Part shown: piece by piece, positions 17,579-26,751 of the stretch
Position numbering within the stretch: the stretch's first letter is position 1
How the letters are laid out: each line of letters begins with the position of its first letter
Origin: Methylomagnum ishizawai
Lineage (GTDB): Bacteria; Pseudomonadota; Gammaproteobacteria; Methylococcales; Methylococcaceae
Reading direction: 5' to 3'
NCBI RefSeq assembly: GCF_900155475.1
Contig: NZ_FXAM01000001.1
Span: 1,165,501 to 1,229,500, forward strand
DNA length: 64,000 nucleotides
The notes under the pieces: generated by a model
Told to the model about the DNA's origin: nothing
Databases searched by the model: none
Seen by the model: only the letters and a program-made list of their open reading frames with translations
Translations under genes and position numbers: made by a program

Positions 17579-18321
17579 GACAGCGTGGCCGCGCTCAAGT
17601 CGTCCATCGCGAAATAGGCCGGTGTATTCATGCCGAACTGGCCGACATCGGAGGAAGACAGGGCGAATTTCAAGCCGTCAATCGCGCCCAGGGGCGACAA
17701 GTCCAACCACGTCCAGCGCTTGACGATATAATCCTGGCTGTTGTCGCCCGGCCTGTAATCGGCCAGATAAAAATCCACGGTCCCGGACTCCTGCCCGCCC
17801 TTCAAGCCGGTAACGGTCAATTTCAGCCAATCGGCATCATCGCCGCTGGCCCCGCCGAATTTCTTCGCGAAACTATCGCCGTTCAGCATGGACAAGGCCG
17901 CATAGGTGGTATTGGTCACATAAAACCCATCGACATGCACCGTTTGAGCGAAGCTGATGGGCGACCCGTCGCCAGCGACGTAGTTCACGCCAAAATGACC
18001 ACCGCTGTGGGCCTGCCCGGCATAGACGCTGTACTGGTTGCCATATCCCGGCGTGGTGTCGTCGGTCATGTTGGAATAGGCCCAACCCACCGCGGTTGTG
18101 AACCCGCCCCAATCGGTCATTGCATTCGAGAAGGTCGCCAATCCTGAAACGAAGGTGCCTGGATTGGGTTCGCCCTGGGGTATGGAGGGATTGGTTTGTC
18201 CGGCCCAATAGCTGTCGGGGTCCAAGGCCAAATCCTCGAAATCACTGACGACCGTTGCCGCCTGGAGTGGCGGGGTCAGGGATAGGCTGAGCAAGGTGAT
18301 CGAAGGCCATTCAAGTTTCAT
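16003..18321 (-). CDS. Exported DUF4465-like protein with four PKD/K319L-like repeats
   Basis: A 772-residue exported protein. After a signal peptide (ending PPLQA) comes an N-terminal domain of about 230 residues resembling DUF4465 (SDFEDLALDPDSYW, GVNYVAGDGSPISF, VDGFYVTNTTYAA, WTWLDLSPLG). Four tandem Ig-like PKD/K319L-type domains follow, each with a YQW or YAWEQ core (YQWSQTAGSG, YQWTQVAGP, YAWEQTSGP, YQWEQTGGP), then a Cys-containing C-terminal domain. From the first PKD repeat onward it is almost identical to the protein at 20624-23017. Together with the TonB receptor between them and the riboswitch upstream, it probably binds a corrinoid or related ligand at the cell surface; that role is inferred. 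The start at 18321 fits the signal peptide. Confidence 0.8.
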   Translation of the reverse strand: MKLEWPSITLLSLSLTPPLQAATVVSDFEDLALDPDSYWAGQTNPSIPQGEPNPGTFVSGLATFSNAMTDWGGFTTAVGWAYSNMTDDTTPGYGNQYSVYAGQAHSGGHFGVNYVAGDGSPISFAQTVHVDGFYVTNTTYAALSMLNGDSFAKKFGGASGDDADWLKLTVTGLKGGQESGTVDFYLADYRPGDNSQDYIVKRWTWLDLSPLGAIDGLKFALSSSDVGQFGMNTPAYFAMDDLSAATLSAPVADAGPDQTVNGGSVVRLQGSATDSDGVIAAYQWSQTAGSGVDLADAATATPSFAAPTGGDGVLEFQLVVLDNDGASSDADSVRITVRNKPLAVAGDDRSASPQETLTLDGSASQDPQGQALGYQWTQVAGPQAALSDAHAARPSLTVPVAAANTQMSFQLVVTDPDGNASDPAVVNIMIKRVNHAPVAELPQFIPIRAGATLVLDGTASYDPDFDALGYAWEQTSGPAVTLSSPTAAKPTTVVPLAALGQTLGFRLTVSDGSLRDSRETQVAVTANNPPMITPEPQRLAAPNQAVILHATALDPDGDALHYQWEQTGGPAVPLQGADGPELRLTTPALADGTAQSLTLRLTATDDFGPDPRSASAEFNLLVTADGTALDCGSARPSRASLWPPNQGFKSVHILGVTGPNAYTLAIDAVSQDEPVRNPKLKDKTGPDAKIVKPRATAKEPKTQQSVLLRAERQGRARKGQPFTGNGRVYTVRFSANDGVQSCQGTITVQVPPNKQGTAVLDTAASYKSTQKR

Positions 18322-18476
18322 GATGATTTTTCGCAAAGAATCAAAATTCAAAGGGAAAGGTTTCACTTCCTATAGGGCGCGATGGCGCGGTGTCTTGCAC
18401 CGGATGCCGCCGCTTGCCGTGCGGCGCCTATTGGCCGCACCTTTTGAGTCCGAAAGGACGCGGCGTTATCGCATGG

Positions 18477-20534
18477 TTAATTTCCTGGAGATGAAAAGGT
18501 ATAGGTCAAGCCGGCATAAAACTGGCGGGTCGGCATGGGATAAAAAGACAGGCCATACGCCGTGGTTTCATAAAAATCGTCGAATAGGTTATTGATGCCG
18601 GCGAAGAATTCGGCATCCCCCAGCTTGTAAAAGGCTTTCAAATCCACCCTTTGGTAAGCATCGAGTTTTGGTGCGTCGACGCCGGGGGCGATATTCGCCC
18701 CATTGCTGCGCGAGCCGATAAACTCGGCGGAAACGCTAAGGCTTAGTTGGGTCGTGGCCTGCCACAGCAGGCTGACTTGGCCGGTCAGTTCCGGCACCAG
18801 CGGCACCTTGAGTCCGGTGTTTTCAAAACGGGCGTCGATGAAACCGAAATTGCCCGACAAGCTGAGTGTATCCATCGGCATCAAGCGCCCACTAAACTCC
18901 AGCCCTTGCCGTAAGGTGGCGTCCGCATAATTCCGGTTGACGTGGTTATCGTAATAAATCTCCTGGTCATTCCTCATCCTGAACAAGGCCAGCGATAACC
19001 GCCCTCCGCTTTGGAAGCGCAGCCGCCATCCCGTCTCGAAATTATTGCCGGACTGGGGGTGTAAATCCGGCGCGCTCAGCACCAGTTCTTCCGCATTCGG
19101 ATTGCGATAACTATGGTTATAATCGAAATACCATGCCAGATGGTCCGTCATATTCCAAGTCAATCCTATATCGGCGGCGAAGTTTTGCCAGGTATTATTG
19201 CTGTCGTCTAGTGCGAGCCAGCGATTTTCGCAACCCAAGGGCCGATACGGGAAAACCGGCGCGTAAGTACACATCCGCTTGAGCGCCGCCGACTGCCGCT
19301 GCATCGCGAAACGGTCATACCGGTAGCCGGCATCCACTACCAGGGGTATGGGCAAACTCCAGCGGGTATTGATGAAACCGCTCTGATTGGTGTATTCCGC
19401 ATCTTTTTGCACGCTTTGATCGGGAATATCTTGGCCATTTTCATTGCGGGCCGCCGAACCGAAACGCCCGAAATACCCTAAGGTCCAATCCTGAACAATG
19501 GGGCCGGAATTAAAGGCCAGTTGGTGCCTAATATCTACCTCCTGGAATTTGAAGGTATTTTTCCAAGGGGCGACCGCGTTGTCTCCAGTGGACCAATAGT
19601 TGGCCGCTTCATAAGGATTATCCCGATACCGGTAGGACCATTTCAGCACGGTCGAGCCCACGGGACCCCAATCCATGGAGCCACCGGCCTGGCCCATGTA
19701 ATCGCGGGTTTTGCCGCCGCCATCGGGTGTGGAGGCTGCGCGGCGTAATTGCGCGTTATTGATCACGCTATAATCGACCGGACCGGGTAAACCGTATCGA
19801 TCGTCGTGGAATCGGAATCCAGCCTGCAATTCCAAAGCCTGGGTTAATGAATGAGCGAGGTTGACGGTCGCTTGGTTTTTGTCGAGAAACGAGTTTTCCC
19901 GATAACCATGGGTCTGGTTATGGAAGGCGTTCAAGGAAGCGCGGGTGGAACCGCTTTTGAAAGAGGCGTTCAAGTTTGAGTCCAGGGTATCGAAGCTGCC
20001 ATAGTTGCCATAAAGGTCCGCCTTGGTCTGATTGCCGCGCCGGGTGACGATATTGATGACGCCCCCGACCGCGCCGTCCCCGTACATGACCCCGTTGCCG
20101 CCGCGGATGATCTCAACCCGCTCTATCTGCTCCAGGGATAAAGTCGTGAAATCGACACCGGAAAGATCGGGGGAATTCAATTTGACGCCATCCACCAATA
20201 CCAGCACATTGCTGGAATAGGTATCGCCCATACCGCGAATATCTACGCCACCAAATTTATCATTCCCCGTAGAACTTCTTAAGTTGACGTTGGCTTCCCG
20301 GCTCAATAAGTCGATTAGAGAATTGCCAGGGGCGTTTTCTATGGCTTTCCGGTCGATGACGGTGATGTTTTTGGGTTGATCCGGTGCCGTGTCATAAACA
20401 GTAACTTCTGGTAATTGATGGGCTTCATCTTTAAGGGTATCACCCCAGGCCGATTCGATGGGCCTTATCCCCATGGCCAGACCTGCGGAAGCCAGCAGAT
20501 TCAATAATTCCGTCGTGCGGAAACGCATTTTCAT
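18477..20534 (-). CDS. TonB-dependent outer-membrane receptor, BtuB-like
   Basis: A roughly 685-residue outer-membrane receptor for energy-dependent uptake. A plug domain (VIDRKAIENAPGNSLIDLLS, VDIRGMGDTYSSNVLVLVDG, LEQIERVEIIRGGNGVMYGD, GGVINIVTRRG) is followed by a 22-strand-type barrel ending in an aromatic residue pattern (FYAGLTYTF). Its position downstream of a cobalamin riboswitch and between two surface proteins suggests a cobalamin or corrinoid ligand. The ATG at 20534 is my choice because it precedes the signal-like segment. An in-frame TTG at 20627 overlaps the upstream stop codon and would add 31 residues. Confidence 0.92.
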   Translation of the reverse strand: MKMRFRTTELLNLLASAGLAMGIRPIESAWGDTLKDEAHQLPEVTVYDTAPDQPKNITVIDRKAIENAPGNSLIDLLSREANVNLRSSTGNDKFGGVDIRGMGDTYSSNVLVLVDGVKLNSPDLSGVDFTTLSLEQIERVEIIRGGNGVMYGDGAVGGVINIVTRRGNQTKADLYGNYGSFDTLDSNLNASFKSGSTRASLNAFHNQTHGYRENSFLDKNQATVNLAHSLTQALELQAGFRFHDDRYGLPGPVDYSVINNAQLRRAASTPDGGGKTRDYMGQAGGSMDWGPVGSTVLKWSYRYRDNPYEAANYWSTGDNAVAPWKNTFKFQEVDIRHQLAFNSGPIVQDWTLGYFGRFGSAARNENGQDIPDQSVQKDAEYTNQSGFINTRWSLPIPLVVDAGYRYDRFAMQRQSAALKRMCTYAPVFPYRPLGCENRWLALDDSNNTWQNFAADIGLTWNMTDHLAWYFDYNHSYRNPNAEELVLSAPDLHPQSGNNFETGWRLRFQSGGRLSLALFRMRNDQEIYYDNHVNRNYADATLRQGLEFSGRLMPMDTLSLSGNFGFIDARFENTGLKVPLVPELTGQVSLLWQATTQLSLSVSAEFIGSRSNGANIAPGVDAPKLDAYQRVDLKAFYKLGDAEFFAGINNLFDDFYETTAYGLSFYPMPTRQFYAGLTYTFSSPGN

Positions 20535-20622
20535 CGTTCGGGCAATCGCCAGCCATCCGGCCCGCTGGAGCATCGCCGGTAATACCGGCGTAACGATTGA
20601 TCTCAATCGACAGGTGGTAACG

Positions 20623-22199
20623 CTCAACGCTTCTGTGTCGATTTATATGAGGCGGCGGTATCCAAGACGGCGGTTCCCTGCTTGTTGGGAGGCACCTGCA
20701 CGGTGATCGTCCCCTGGCAGGATTGGACGCCGTCGTTGGCGCTGAAGCGGACGGTGTAGACCCGGCCATTGCCGGTGAAGGGTTGGCCTTTGCGGGCCCG
20801 GCCCTGGCGCTCGGCGCGGAGCAGGACGCTTTGCTGGGTCTTGGGTTCTTTGGCCGTGGCCCTGGGCTTGACGATCTTGGCGTCCGGTCCGGTTTTGTCC
20901 TTGAGTTTGGGATTCCTGACGGGTTCGTCCTGTGAAACGGCGTCGATGGCGAGGGTGTAGGCGTTGGGGCCGGTGACGCCGAGGATGTGGACGGGTTTGA
21001 AGCCCTGGTTGGGGGGCCAGAGGGAGGCGCGGCTGGGCCGGGCCGAACCGCAGTCCAGGGCGGTGCCGTCCGCCGTGACCAGGAGGTTGAATTCGGCGCT
21101 GGCCGACCTGGGGTCGGGGCCGAAGTCGTCGGTGGCGGTGAGGCGCAGGGTCAGGGATTGCGCGGTGCCGTCGGCCAGGGCGGGGGTGGTCAGGCGCAGT
21201 TCCGGGCCATCGGCACCCTGGAGCGGCACGGCGGGACCGCCGGTTTGTTCCCATTGGTAATGGAGGGCGTCGCCGTCGGGGTCCAGGGCGGTGGCGTGGA
21301 GGATCACTGCCTGGTTTGGCGCGGCCAGGCGCCGGGGTTCCGGGGTGATCGTGGGCGGGTTGTTGGCGGTGACGGCGACCTGGGTCTCGCGGCTGTCGCG
21401 CAGGCTGCCGTCGGACACGGTGAGGCGGAACCCCAGGGTCTGGCCCAGGGCCGCCAGGGGGACGACCGTGGTGGGCTTTGCCGCCGTCGGGCTGGACAGG
21501 GTCACGGCGGGGCCGGAGGTTTGTTCCCAGGCGTAGCCCAGGGCGTCGAAGTCGGGGTCGTAGCTGGCGGTCCCGTCCAGGACCAGGGTGGCACCGGCCC
21601 GGATGCCGAGGGATTCCGGGAGTTCGGCCACGGGCGGATGATTGACCACCTTGATCATGATATTCACGACCGCCGGATCGCTGGCGTTGCCGTCGGGGTC
21701 GGTGACCACCAACTGGAAACTCATCTGGGTGTTCACCGCCGCCACCGGCACGGTGAGGCTCGGTCGCGCCGCGTGGGCGTCGCTCAGGGCGGCCTGCGGT
21801 CCGGCCACCTGGGTCCATTGGTAGCCGAGGGCTTGGCCCTGGGGGTCTTGGCTGGCGCTGCCGTCCAAGGCGAGCGTTTCCTGGGGGGAGGCGGAACGGT
21901 CGTCGCCCGCGACCGCCAGGGGCTTGTTGCGGACCGTGATGCGCACGCTGTCGGCGTCGCTCGACGCGCCGTCGTTGTCGAGGGCGACCAGTTGGAATTC
22001 GAGGACGCCGTCGCCGCCGGTGGGCGCGGCGAAGGACGGGGTGGCGGTGGCGGCGTCCGCCAAATCCACCCCGGACCCGGCGGTTTGCGACCATTGGTAG
22101 GCGGCGATGACGCCGTCGCTGTCGGTCGCCGACCCCTGCAATCGCACCACGCTTCCCCCGTTCACCGTTTGATCCGCACCGGCGTCGGCCACCGGGGCG
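20623..22199. repeat. 1577-bp direct repeat, copy 2
   Basis: Partner of 16002-17578, in the same orientation and gap-free. The two copies flank the TonB receptor gene. Recombination between them would delete that gene and fuse the two PKD proteins. Confidence 0.95.
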
Positions 22200-23017
22200 C
22201 GGTTCGCCGCTTGCGTTTTCTGGTGGATAACGCCGATGGCGTCCAGGTCGAATCCGGCGCTGCCGGTGGTTTTATAGGGATCGTATATGGGATTGCCCGA
22301 AGAATCCTGTTCGGTGCCATTACCCAGGATATCCTTGATACGGACATAGCCGATATTATTCAGGTCCAGGTCGGGAATACCTGATAGGTCGCTCAAATCG
22401 AATGGGGTACCATAGCCTTGGCGGTATTTCCCCGCGAGGCCGTCGATATTGGTGGGATCGACGGCCCCGAAAGCCCCTACTTTCGATGGCGTATAGGAAT
22501 AATTGGGGAATCGGTAAAAATCCGTGCCGTTGGATGATACTTCCACCCAGGCCAGTTCCAGGAAGGTATCGCTGAGGCTGTTTTCGAAAACGGCAAAATC
22601 GCTGCCATCGCCGTCCGCGATGGGTTGGGCGAACGTCAGGGTAATACTGCCGCCGTTGCCGAGCGAGACGATATCGTAAGCATCGCCCACGGCTGGCCCT
22701 AGGGCTTTTGGCGGGGTTTGCCAGCCGGCATCGACATCGGTGCCGGGCCGATAATCCTGCCACCCGGTGGCCCAGGCGGTGAACAGCGGACTGCCCTTCG
22801 CGATTGCGGTCGAGCCGGCTTGGCCGGCCGCCGGGGCGAAAGGTCCGGCGTGCAGGTCGGTGGCGGATACCAGCAAGCAAGCGGCCATCAGCACGCCTAG
22901 CGGGAGGGTGCCGATGTTGTCAACGCCCTTGGCGACGGTGCGGATGGAAACTGGCGCTGTTCGCGCGATACCCGCTTGCGACGGGTGAACCGCCCGGATG
23001 GATGGAATGCTGGACAT
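20624..23017 (-). CDS. Exported surface protein with cobalamin-cluster N-terminal domain and four PKD-like repeats
   Basis: A 797-residue exported protein and the first gene after the cobalamin riboswitch. An extended N-terminus and a hydrophobic segment (GVLMAACLLVSATDLHA) precede a domain of about 220 residues (DFAVFENSLSDTFLELAWVE, AGKYRQGYGTPFDLSDL, GSAGFDLDAIGVI). I recall this type from bacterial surface proteins encoded near BtuB-like receptors. The four PKD/K319L-like repeats and C-terminus match the protein at 16003. The frame is open up to 23206, but that part lies inside the riboswitch, so I place the start at ATG 23017. A shorter start at 22888 is possible. A role in capturing B12 is inferred. 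Confidence 0.8.
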   Translation of the reverse strand: MSSIPSIRAVHPSQAGIARTAPVSIRTVAKGVDNIGTLPLGVLMAACLLVSATDLHAGPFAPAAGQAGSTAIAKGSPLFTAWATGWQDYRPGTDVDAGWQTPPKALGPAVGDAYDIVSLGNGGSITLTFAQPIADGDGSDFAVFENSLSDTFLELAWVEVSSNGTDFYRFPNYSYTPSKVGAFGAVDPTNIDGLAGKYRQGYGTPFDLSDLSGIPDLDLNNIGYVRIKDILGNGTEQDSSGNPIYDPYKTTGSAGFDLDAIGVIHQKTQAANRAPVADAGADQTVNGGSVVRLQGSATDSDGVIAAYQWSQTAGSGVDLADAATATPSFAAPTGGDGVLEFQLVALDNDGASSDADSVRITVRNKPLAVAGDDRSASPQETLALDGSASQDPQGQALGYQWTQVAGPQAALSDAHAARPSLTVPVAAVNTQMSFQLVVTDPDGNASDPAVVNIMIKVVNHPPVAELPESLGIRAGATLVLDGTASYDPDFDALGYAWEQTSGPAVTLSSPTAAKPTTVVPLAALGQTLGFRLTVSDGSLRDSRETQVAVTANNPPTITPEPRRLAAPNQAVILHATALDPDGDALHYQWEQTGGPAVPLQGADGPELRLTTPALADGTAQSLTLRLTATDDFGPDPRSASAEFNLLVTADGTALDCGSARPSRASLWPPNQGFKPVHILGVTGPNAYTLAIDAVSQDEPVRNPKLKDKTGPDAKIVKPRATAKEPKTQQSVLLRAERQGRARKGQPFTGNGRVYTVRFSANDGVQSCQGTITVQVPPNKQGTAVLDTAASYKSTQKR

Positions 23018-23137
23018 GGGATACCGCCGCGCCGCTTCGCAGATGGGGTGGATGGCTGGGAGCAAAGCGCGGACGGACGAAAAGGCAGAGGATGGACTCT
23101 GGAAATTTCGCCAACAGCCCACCGCTGTCTCGAACAA

Positions 23138-23330
23138 TCTTACAGGCCAGTCTCCGGGCTCATAAGCGGCGTATCGCCCCATCCCCGGCCTTCCCATGCG
23201 TTGCACAGTGGCGTATTCGAGGAGGTTTAACTTATCTACCGTTGCGGGGGCAGCGTCGGCTTTGGCCGTTGGACGGCATCACCGGCTTCCTGTTTAAGCG
23301 CGGACCAGGGAAGGCCCGCGGCACCTGAAA
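23138..23330 (-). promoter_or_regulatory. Cobalamin riboswitch
   Basis: Read on the minus strand, this contains the conserved elements in order: AACAGGAAGCCGGTGATGCC, then GCTGCCCCCGCAACGGTAGA, the B12-box-like CGCCACTGTGC, GGGAAGGCCGGGG, and AGCCCGGAGACTGGCC. The arrangement matches adenosylcobalamin-type riboswitches. It lies about 120 bases upstream of the first gene of the PKD/TonB cluster and is expected to repress it when cobalamin is plentiful. Confidence 0.94.
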
Positions 23331-23386
23331 GAGTGCCGGATATTAAGCCGACCGTGGCCCATGTGCAAGCCGGACGGCAGGCGGTT

Positions 23387-24289
23387 TCAGCGCGGACCCG
23401 CGCGATAGCCGCGCGCCAGATCGACGAAGGCCCGCAGGTAGTCGAGTCCAGCGTCCTCCTCGCGCAAGCCCAGGAAAATCCGCTTGGCCACGCCCGCCCG
23501 CCCCAGCTTGACCGCCTGGACGGCGAACCGCGCCGCCTGTTCTTCGACCAGCCAGCGCGGCAGCGCCGCCACGCCGCGCCCGCTGGCGACCATCTGCAAC
23601 AGGATGTCGGTGCTTTCGATGGGCTTGTGGCGTTTAGGGCCGATGCCGGCCGGGGTGAGGAATTGGGTGTAGATATCGAGCCGGTCGATGGCGACCGGGT
23701 AGGTGATCAAGGTCTCGCCGGCCAGGTGCCGCGGCTCCACATACGCCAACTCGCGCAGGGGATGGCCCGGACCCACGACCAGCACCTGCTCGTAGTCGAA
23801 TACCGGCTCGAAGACCAGGCCCGGCTTGTGCAGCGGGTCGGGCGTCGCCAGCAGGTCGATCTCGTAGCCGAACAAGGCGCCGATGCCGCCGAACCGGAAT
23901 TTTTGCTTCACGTCCACATCCACCCTCGGCCACGCGGCGAGGTAGGGTGCCACGATCTTCAGCAGCCATTGGTAGCAGGGGTGGCATTCCATGCCGATAC
24001 GCAAGGTGCCGCGCTCGCCCGAGGCGAACTGCCCGAGGCGCTCCTCGGCGTGTTCGAGTTGCGGCAACAGCCGGTGGGCGACCGCCAGCAGATATTCGCC
24101 GGCCTGGGTTAAGCGCAGGCGGCGGCCCTCGCGGTGCCAGACCGGCAACCCGAGTTGGTGTTCCAGTTTGCGGATGCTATGGCTGAGCGCGGACTGGGTC
24201 AGGTGCAGTTTTTCGGCGGCGGCGGTCAGCGAGCCATGCTGTTCGACGGCGCGGACGATTTCGAGGTGGGCGCGTTCCAGGCGGGGCAT
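23387..24289 (-). CDS. metR: MetR, LysR-family regulator of methionine synthesis
   Basis: A 300-residue LysR-type regulator. The N-terminal winged helix-turn-helix (LEIVRAVEQHGSLTAAAEKL, SALSHSIRKLEHQLG) is followed by the substrate-binding domain with the MetR-like MECHPCYQWLLKIV. MetR activates metE and uses homocysteine as co-regulator. It is transcribed divergently from metE, the classic arrangement, with a palindromic operator in the shared gap. ATG 24289 was chosen over the longer frame to 24340, which would cover that operator. Confidence 0.93.
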   Translation of the reverse strand: MPRLERAHLEIVRAVEQHGSLTAAAEKLHLTQSALSHSIRKLEHQLGLPVWHREGRRLRLTQAGEYLLAVAHRLLPQLEHAEERLGQFASGERGTLRIGMECHPCYQWLLKIVAPYLAAWPRVDVDVKQKFRFGGIGALFGYEIDLLATPDPLHKPGLVFEPVFDYEQVLVVGPGHPLRELAYVEPRHLAGETLITYPVAIDRLDIYTQFLTPAGIGPKRHKPIESTDILLQMVASGRGVAALPRWLVEEQAARFAVQAVKLGRAGVAKRIFLGLREEDAGLDYLRAFVDLARGYRAGPR

Positions 24290-24326
24290 GGGGGCGGCTG
24301 ATCCATGAAGAAAGTTAATCGATGGG

Positions 24327-24349
24327 TGAATTAATACCATTTTAATTCA
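24327..24349. promoter_or_regulatory. Candidate MetR operator
   Basis: A perfect 8-bp inverted repeat, TGAATTAA-N7-TTAATTCA, lies between the divergent metR and metE genes. It contains the TGAA...TTCA halves typical of MetR sites. Confidence 0.7.
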
Positions 24350-24400
24350 TAAGCCGGGGTGTTTAGCATGGCCACCTTTCATCTTCGCAAGGTTTGCAAC

Positions 24401-26695
24401 ATGGTCACCACCCACAATCTCGGTTTTCCGCGCATCGGCGCCCAACGCGAACTCAAATCCGCCCTGGAATCCTACTGGAAAGGGCGATCTTCCCGCGCCG
24501 AACTCGAAGTCCTGGGTGCCGAACTACGCCGCCGCCACTGGGCGGAGCAAGCGGCGCTCGACTTCGCGCCGGTCGGCGATTTCGCCTTCTACGACCAGGT
24601 GCTGGACATGAGCTTCACCCTGGGCAACCTGCCCGAGCGCGTGCTGGGTTTCCACGGCGACGCGCTGGACAACTATTTCCGCGTGGCGCGTGGCCGTTCG
24701 GCCCCTGTCGCCGACGAGCAGGCGGGGTGCTGTGGCGGGGTGGCGGCTGGCGAGATGACCAAGTGGTTCGATACCAACTACCACTACATCGTCCCCGAAT
24801 TCACCGCCACCACCACCTTCAAGCTGGACGCCTCCCGCTTGCTGGAACAATGGGCCGAAGCCCAGGCCCAGGGCGTCGCGGCCAAGCCGGTCATCATCGG
24901 CCCCGTGACCTACCTGGCGTTGGGCAAAGCCAAGGACGGCTCCGGCAAGCTCGCCCTGTTGGAACGCCTGCTGCCCGTCTACGCCGAACTGTTGGAAACC
25001 TTGGCGGCGCAGGGCGTCGAGTGGGTGCAGATCGACGAGCCGCTGCTGGTGACGGAACTGGACGCGGACTGGCGGCACGCCTACGACCACGCCTACCACG
25101 CGCTGAAAAGCTGCCGCGTCAAGCTGCTGCTGGCGACCTACTTCGGCCAGTTGCTCGAAAACAGGCATTTGGCGCTGAACCTGCCGGTGGCGGGATTGCA
25201 CATCGACGCCAGCCAGGGCCGCGAGGATATCTGGCCGCTGGTCGATACCTTGCCTCCGCACAAGGTGCTGTCGCTGGGGGTCGTCAATGGCCGTAATATC
25301 TGGAAGACCGACCTGGGCGCGGCGCTGGATTGGCTGGAGCCGCTGGCGGAACGGCTGGGCGCCCGCTTGTGGATCGCGCCGTCCTGCTCGCTGCTGCATG
25401 TGCCGGTGGATTTGGACAGCGAGGAGAACCTCGACCGGGAAATCAAATCGTGGCTGGCCTTCGCCAAGCAGAAGCTGGGCGAACTCGCCTTGCTCGCCAC
25501 CGCGTTGAACCAGGGCCGCGCCGCCGTGCGGGCCGAGTTGGACGCCCACCGCGCCGCCATCGAATCCCGCCGCCATTCCCCGCGCGTCCACAATCCCAAG
25601 GTCAAAGCCGCCCTGGCCGGGATCGACGCCGGGCTCGGCCAGCGCCAAAGCCCCTACGCCCAACGCGCACCCAAGCAGGCCGCGCGGCTGAAACTACCCA
25701 AGTTTCCTACCACCACCATCGGTTCCTTCCCGCAGACCGCCGAAATCCGCTGGGCGCGCCGCCAGTTCAAGGCCGGGGAGATCGATGCGGTCACCTATCA
25801 GGCGGCGATGCGGGCCGAGATCGCCCGCAGCGTCCGCGAACAGGAAGCCCTGGGCCTGGATGTGTTCGTGCATGGCGAGGCCGAGCGCAACGACATGGTG
25901 GAGTATTTCGGCGAGCAATTGGACGGCTATGCCTTCAGCCAATTCGGCTGGGTGCAATCCTATGGGTCGCGCTGCGTGAAGCCGCCCATCCTGTTCGGCG
26001 ATATCAGCCGCCCCAAGGCCATGACCGTGGAATGGATCGCCTACGCGCAATCCCTGACCCACAAGCCGATGAAGGGGATGCTGACCGGCCCGGTGACGCT
26101 CCTCAACTGGTCCTTCGTGCGCGACGACCAACCGCGCTCGGTGTCCTGCCAACAATTGGCCCTGGCCATCCGCGAGGAAGTGCTGGACCTGGAACGGGCC
26201 GGCCTGCGGGTGATCCAGATCGACGAGGCGGCGCTGCGCGAGGGGTTGCCGCTGCGGCGGTCGCAATGGCAGGCGTATTTGGACTGGGCGGTGGCATCCT
26301 TCCGCATCGCCGCCAACGGGGTGCGGGACGAGACCCAAATCCATACCCACATGTGCTATTCGGAATTCAACGACATCATCGCCTCCATCGCCGCCATGGA
26401 CGCCGACGCCATCACCATCGAAACCTCGCGTTCCGACATGGAATTGCTCGACGCCTTCGATAGCTTCAACTACCCGAACGAGATCGGGCCGGGCGTGTAC
26501 GACATCCACTCGCCCAACATCCCGACCCAGGAACATATCGTGGCGCTGATGAAAAAAGCCGCCGAGCGCATCCCGGCGGAGCGGCTGTGGGTCAATCCCG
26601 ACTGCGGACTCAAAACCCGGCAGTGGAGCGAGGTCATCCCGGCCCTGACCCATATGGTCGCCGCGGCCAAGACCCTACGTGCCACGGTGGACTGA
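24401..26695 (+). CDS. metE: MetE, cobalamin-independent methionine synthase
   Basis: Transfers the methyl group of methyl-tetrahydropteroyl-triglutamate to homocysteine without B12. It has 764 residues, the usual length. The N-terminus begins with [15 protein letters not shown], and the catalytic half begins near [14 protein letters not shown]. The zinc site is visible as His and Cys in [10 protein letters not shown] and the late Cys in NPDCGLKTR. The start at 24401 matches the family N-terminus; ATG 24368 in frame would add 11 residues. It is divergent from metR and lies close to a cobalamin riboswitch-controlled cluster. Confidence 0.97.
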   Translation: MVTTHNLGFPRIGAQRELKSALESYWKGRSSRAELEVLGAELRRRHWAEQAALDFAPVGDFAFYDQVLDMSFTLGNLPERVLGFHGDALDNYFRVARGRSAPVADEQAGCCGGVAAGEMTKWFDTNYHYIVPEFTATTTFKLDASRLLEQWAEAQAQGVAAKPVIIGPVTYLALGKAKDGSGKLALLERLLPVYAELLETLAAQGVEWVQIDEPLLVTELDADWRHAYDHAYHALKSCRVKLLLATYFGQLLENRHLALNLPVAGLHIDASQGREDIWPLVDTLPPHKVLSLGVVNGRNIWKTDLGAALDWLEPLAERLGARLWIAPSCSLLHVPVDLDSEENLDREIKSWLAFAKQKLGELALLATALNQGRAAVRAELDAHRAAIESRRHSPRVHNPKVKAALAGIDAGLGQRQSPYAQRAPKQAARLKLPKFPTTTIGSFPQTAEIRWARRQFKAGEIDAVTYQAAMRAEIARSVREQEALGLDVFVHGEAERNDMVEYFGEQLDGYAFSQFGWVQSYGSRCVKPPILFGDISRPKAMTVEWIAYAQSLTHKPMKGMLTGPVTLLNWSFVRDDQPRSVSCQQLALAIREEVLDLERAGLRVIQIDEAALREGLPLRRSQWQAYLDWAVASFRIAANGVRDETQIHTHMCYSEFNDIIASIAAMDADAITIETSRSDMELLDAFDSFNYPNEIGPGVYDIHSPNIPTQEHIVALMKKAAERIPAERLWVNPDCGLKTRQWSEVIPALTHMVAAAKTLRATVD

Positions 26696-26723
26696 TTCCC
26701 GTCGAAAGTCCCGGCCCGGAAAT

Positions 26724-26751
26724 GGTGGGCATAAGTACATGCCCACCCTAC
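26724..26751. repeat. Third GGTGGG-type palindromic repeat unit
   Basis: GGTGGGCAT-N6-ATGCCCACC followed by CTAC is the inverted form of unit 1 at 15861. It overlaps the last codons of the Cys-rich gene next to it. Confidence 0.75.

Noticed and set aside
16366-18147. 593-codon plus-strand ORF opposite the PKD protein (and its twin at 20987-22384)
   Set aside because: Low-complexity Gly/Arg-rich antisense shadow, duplicated only because the coding strand is duplicated.
18367-18476. A second cobalamin riboswitch before the DUF4465 gene
   Set aside because: The 110-bp gap lacks the B12-box and other conserved segments; only one riboswitch is present, upstream of the first gene.
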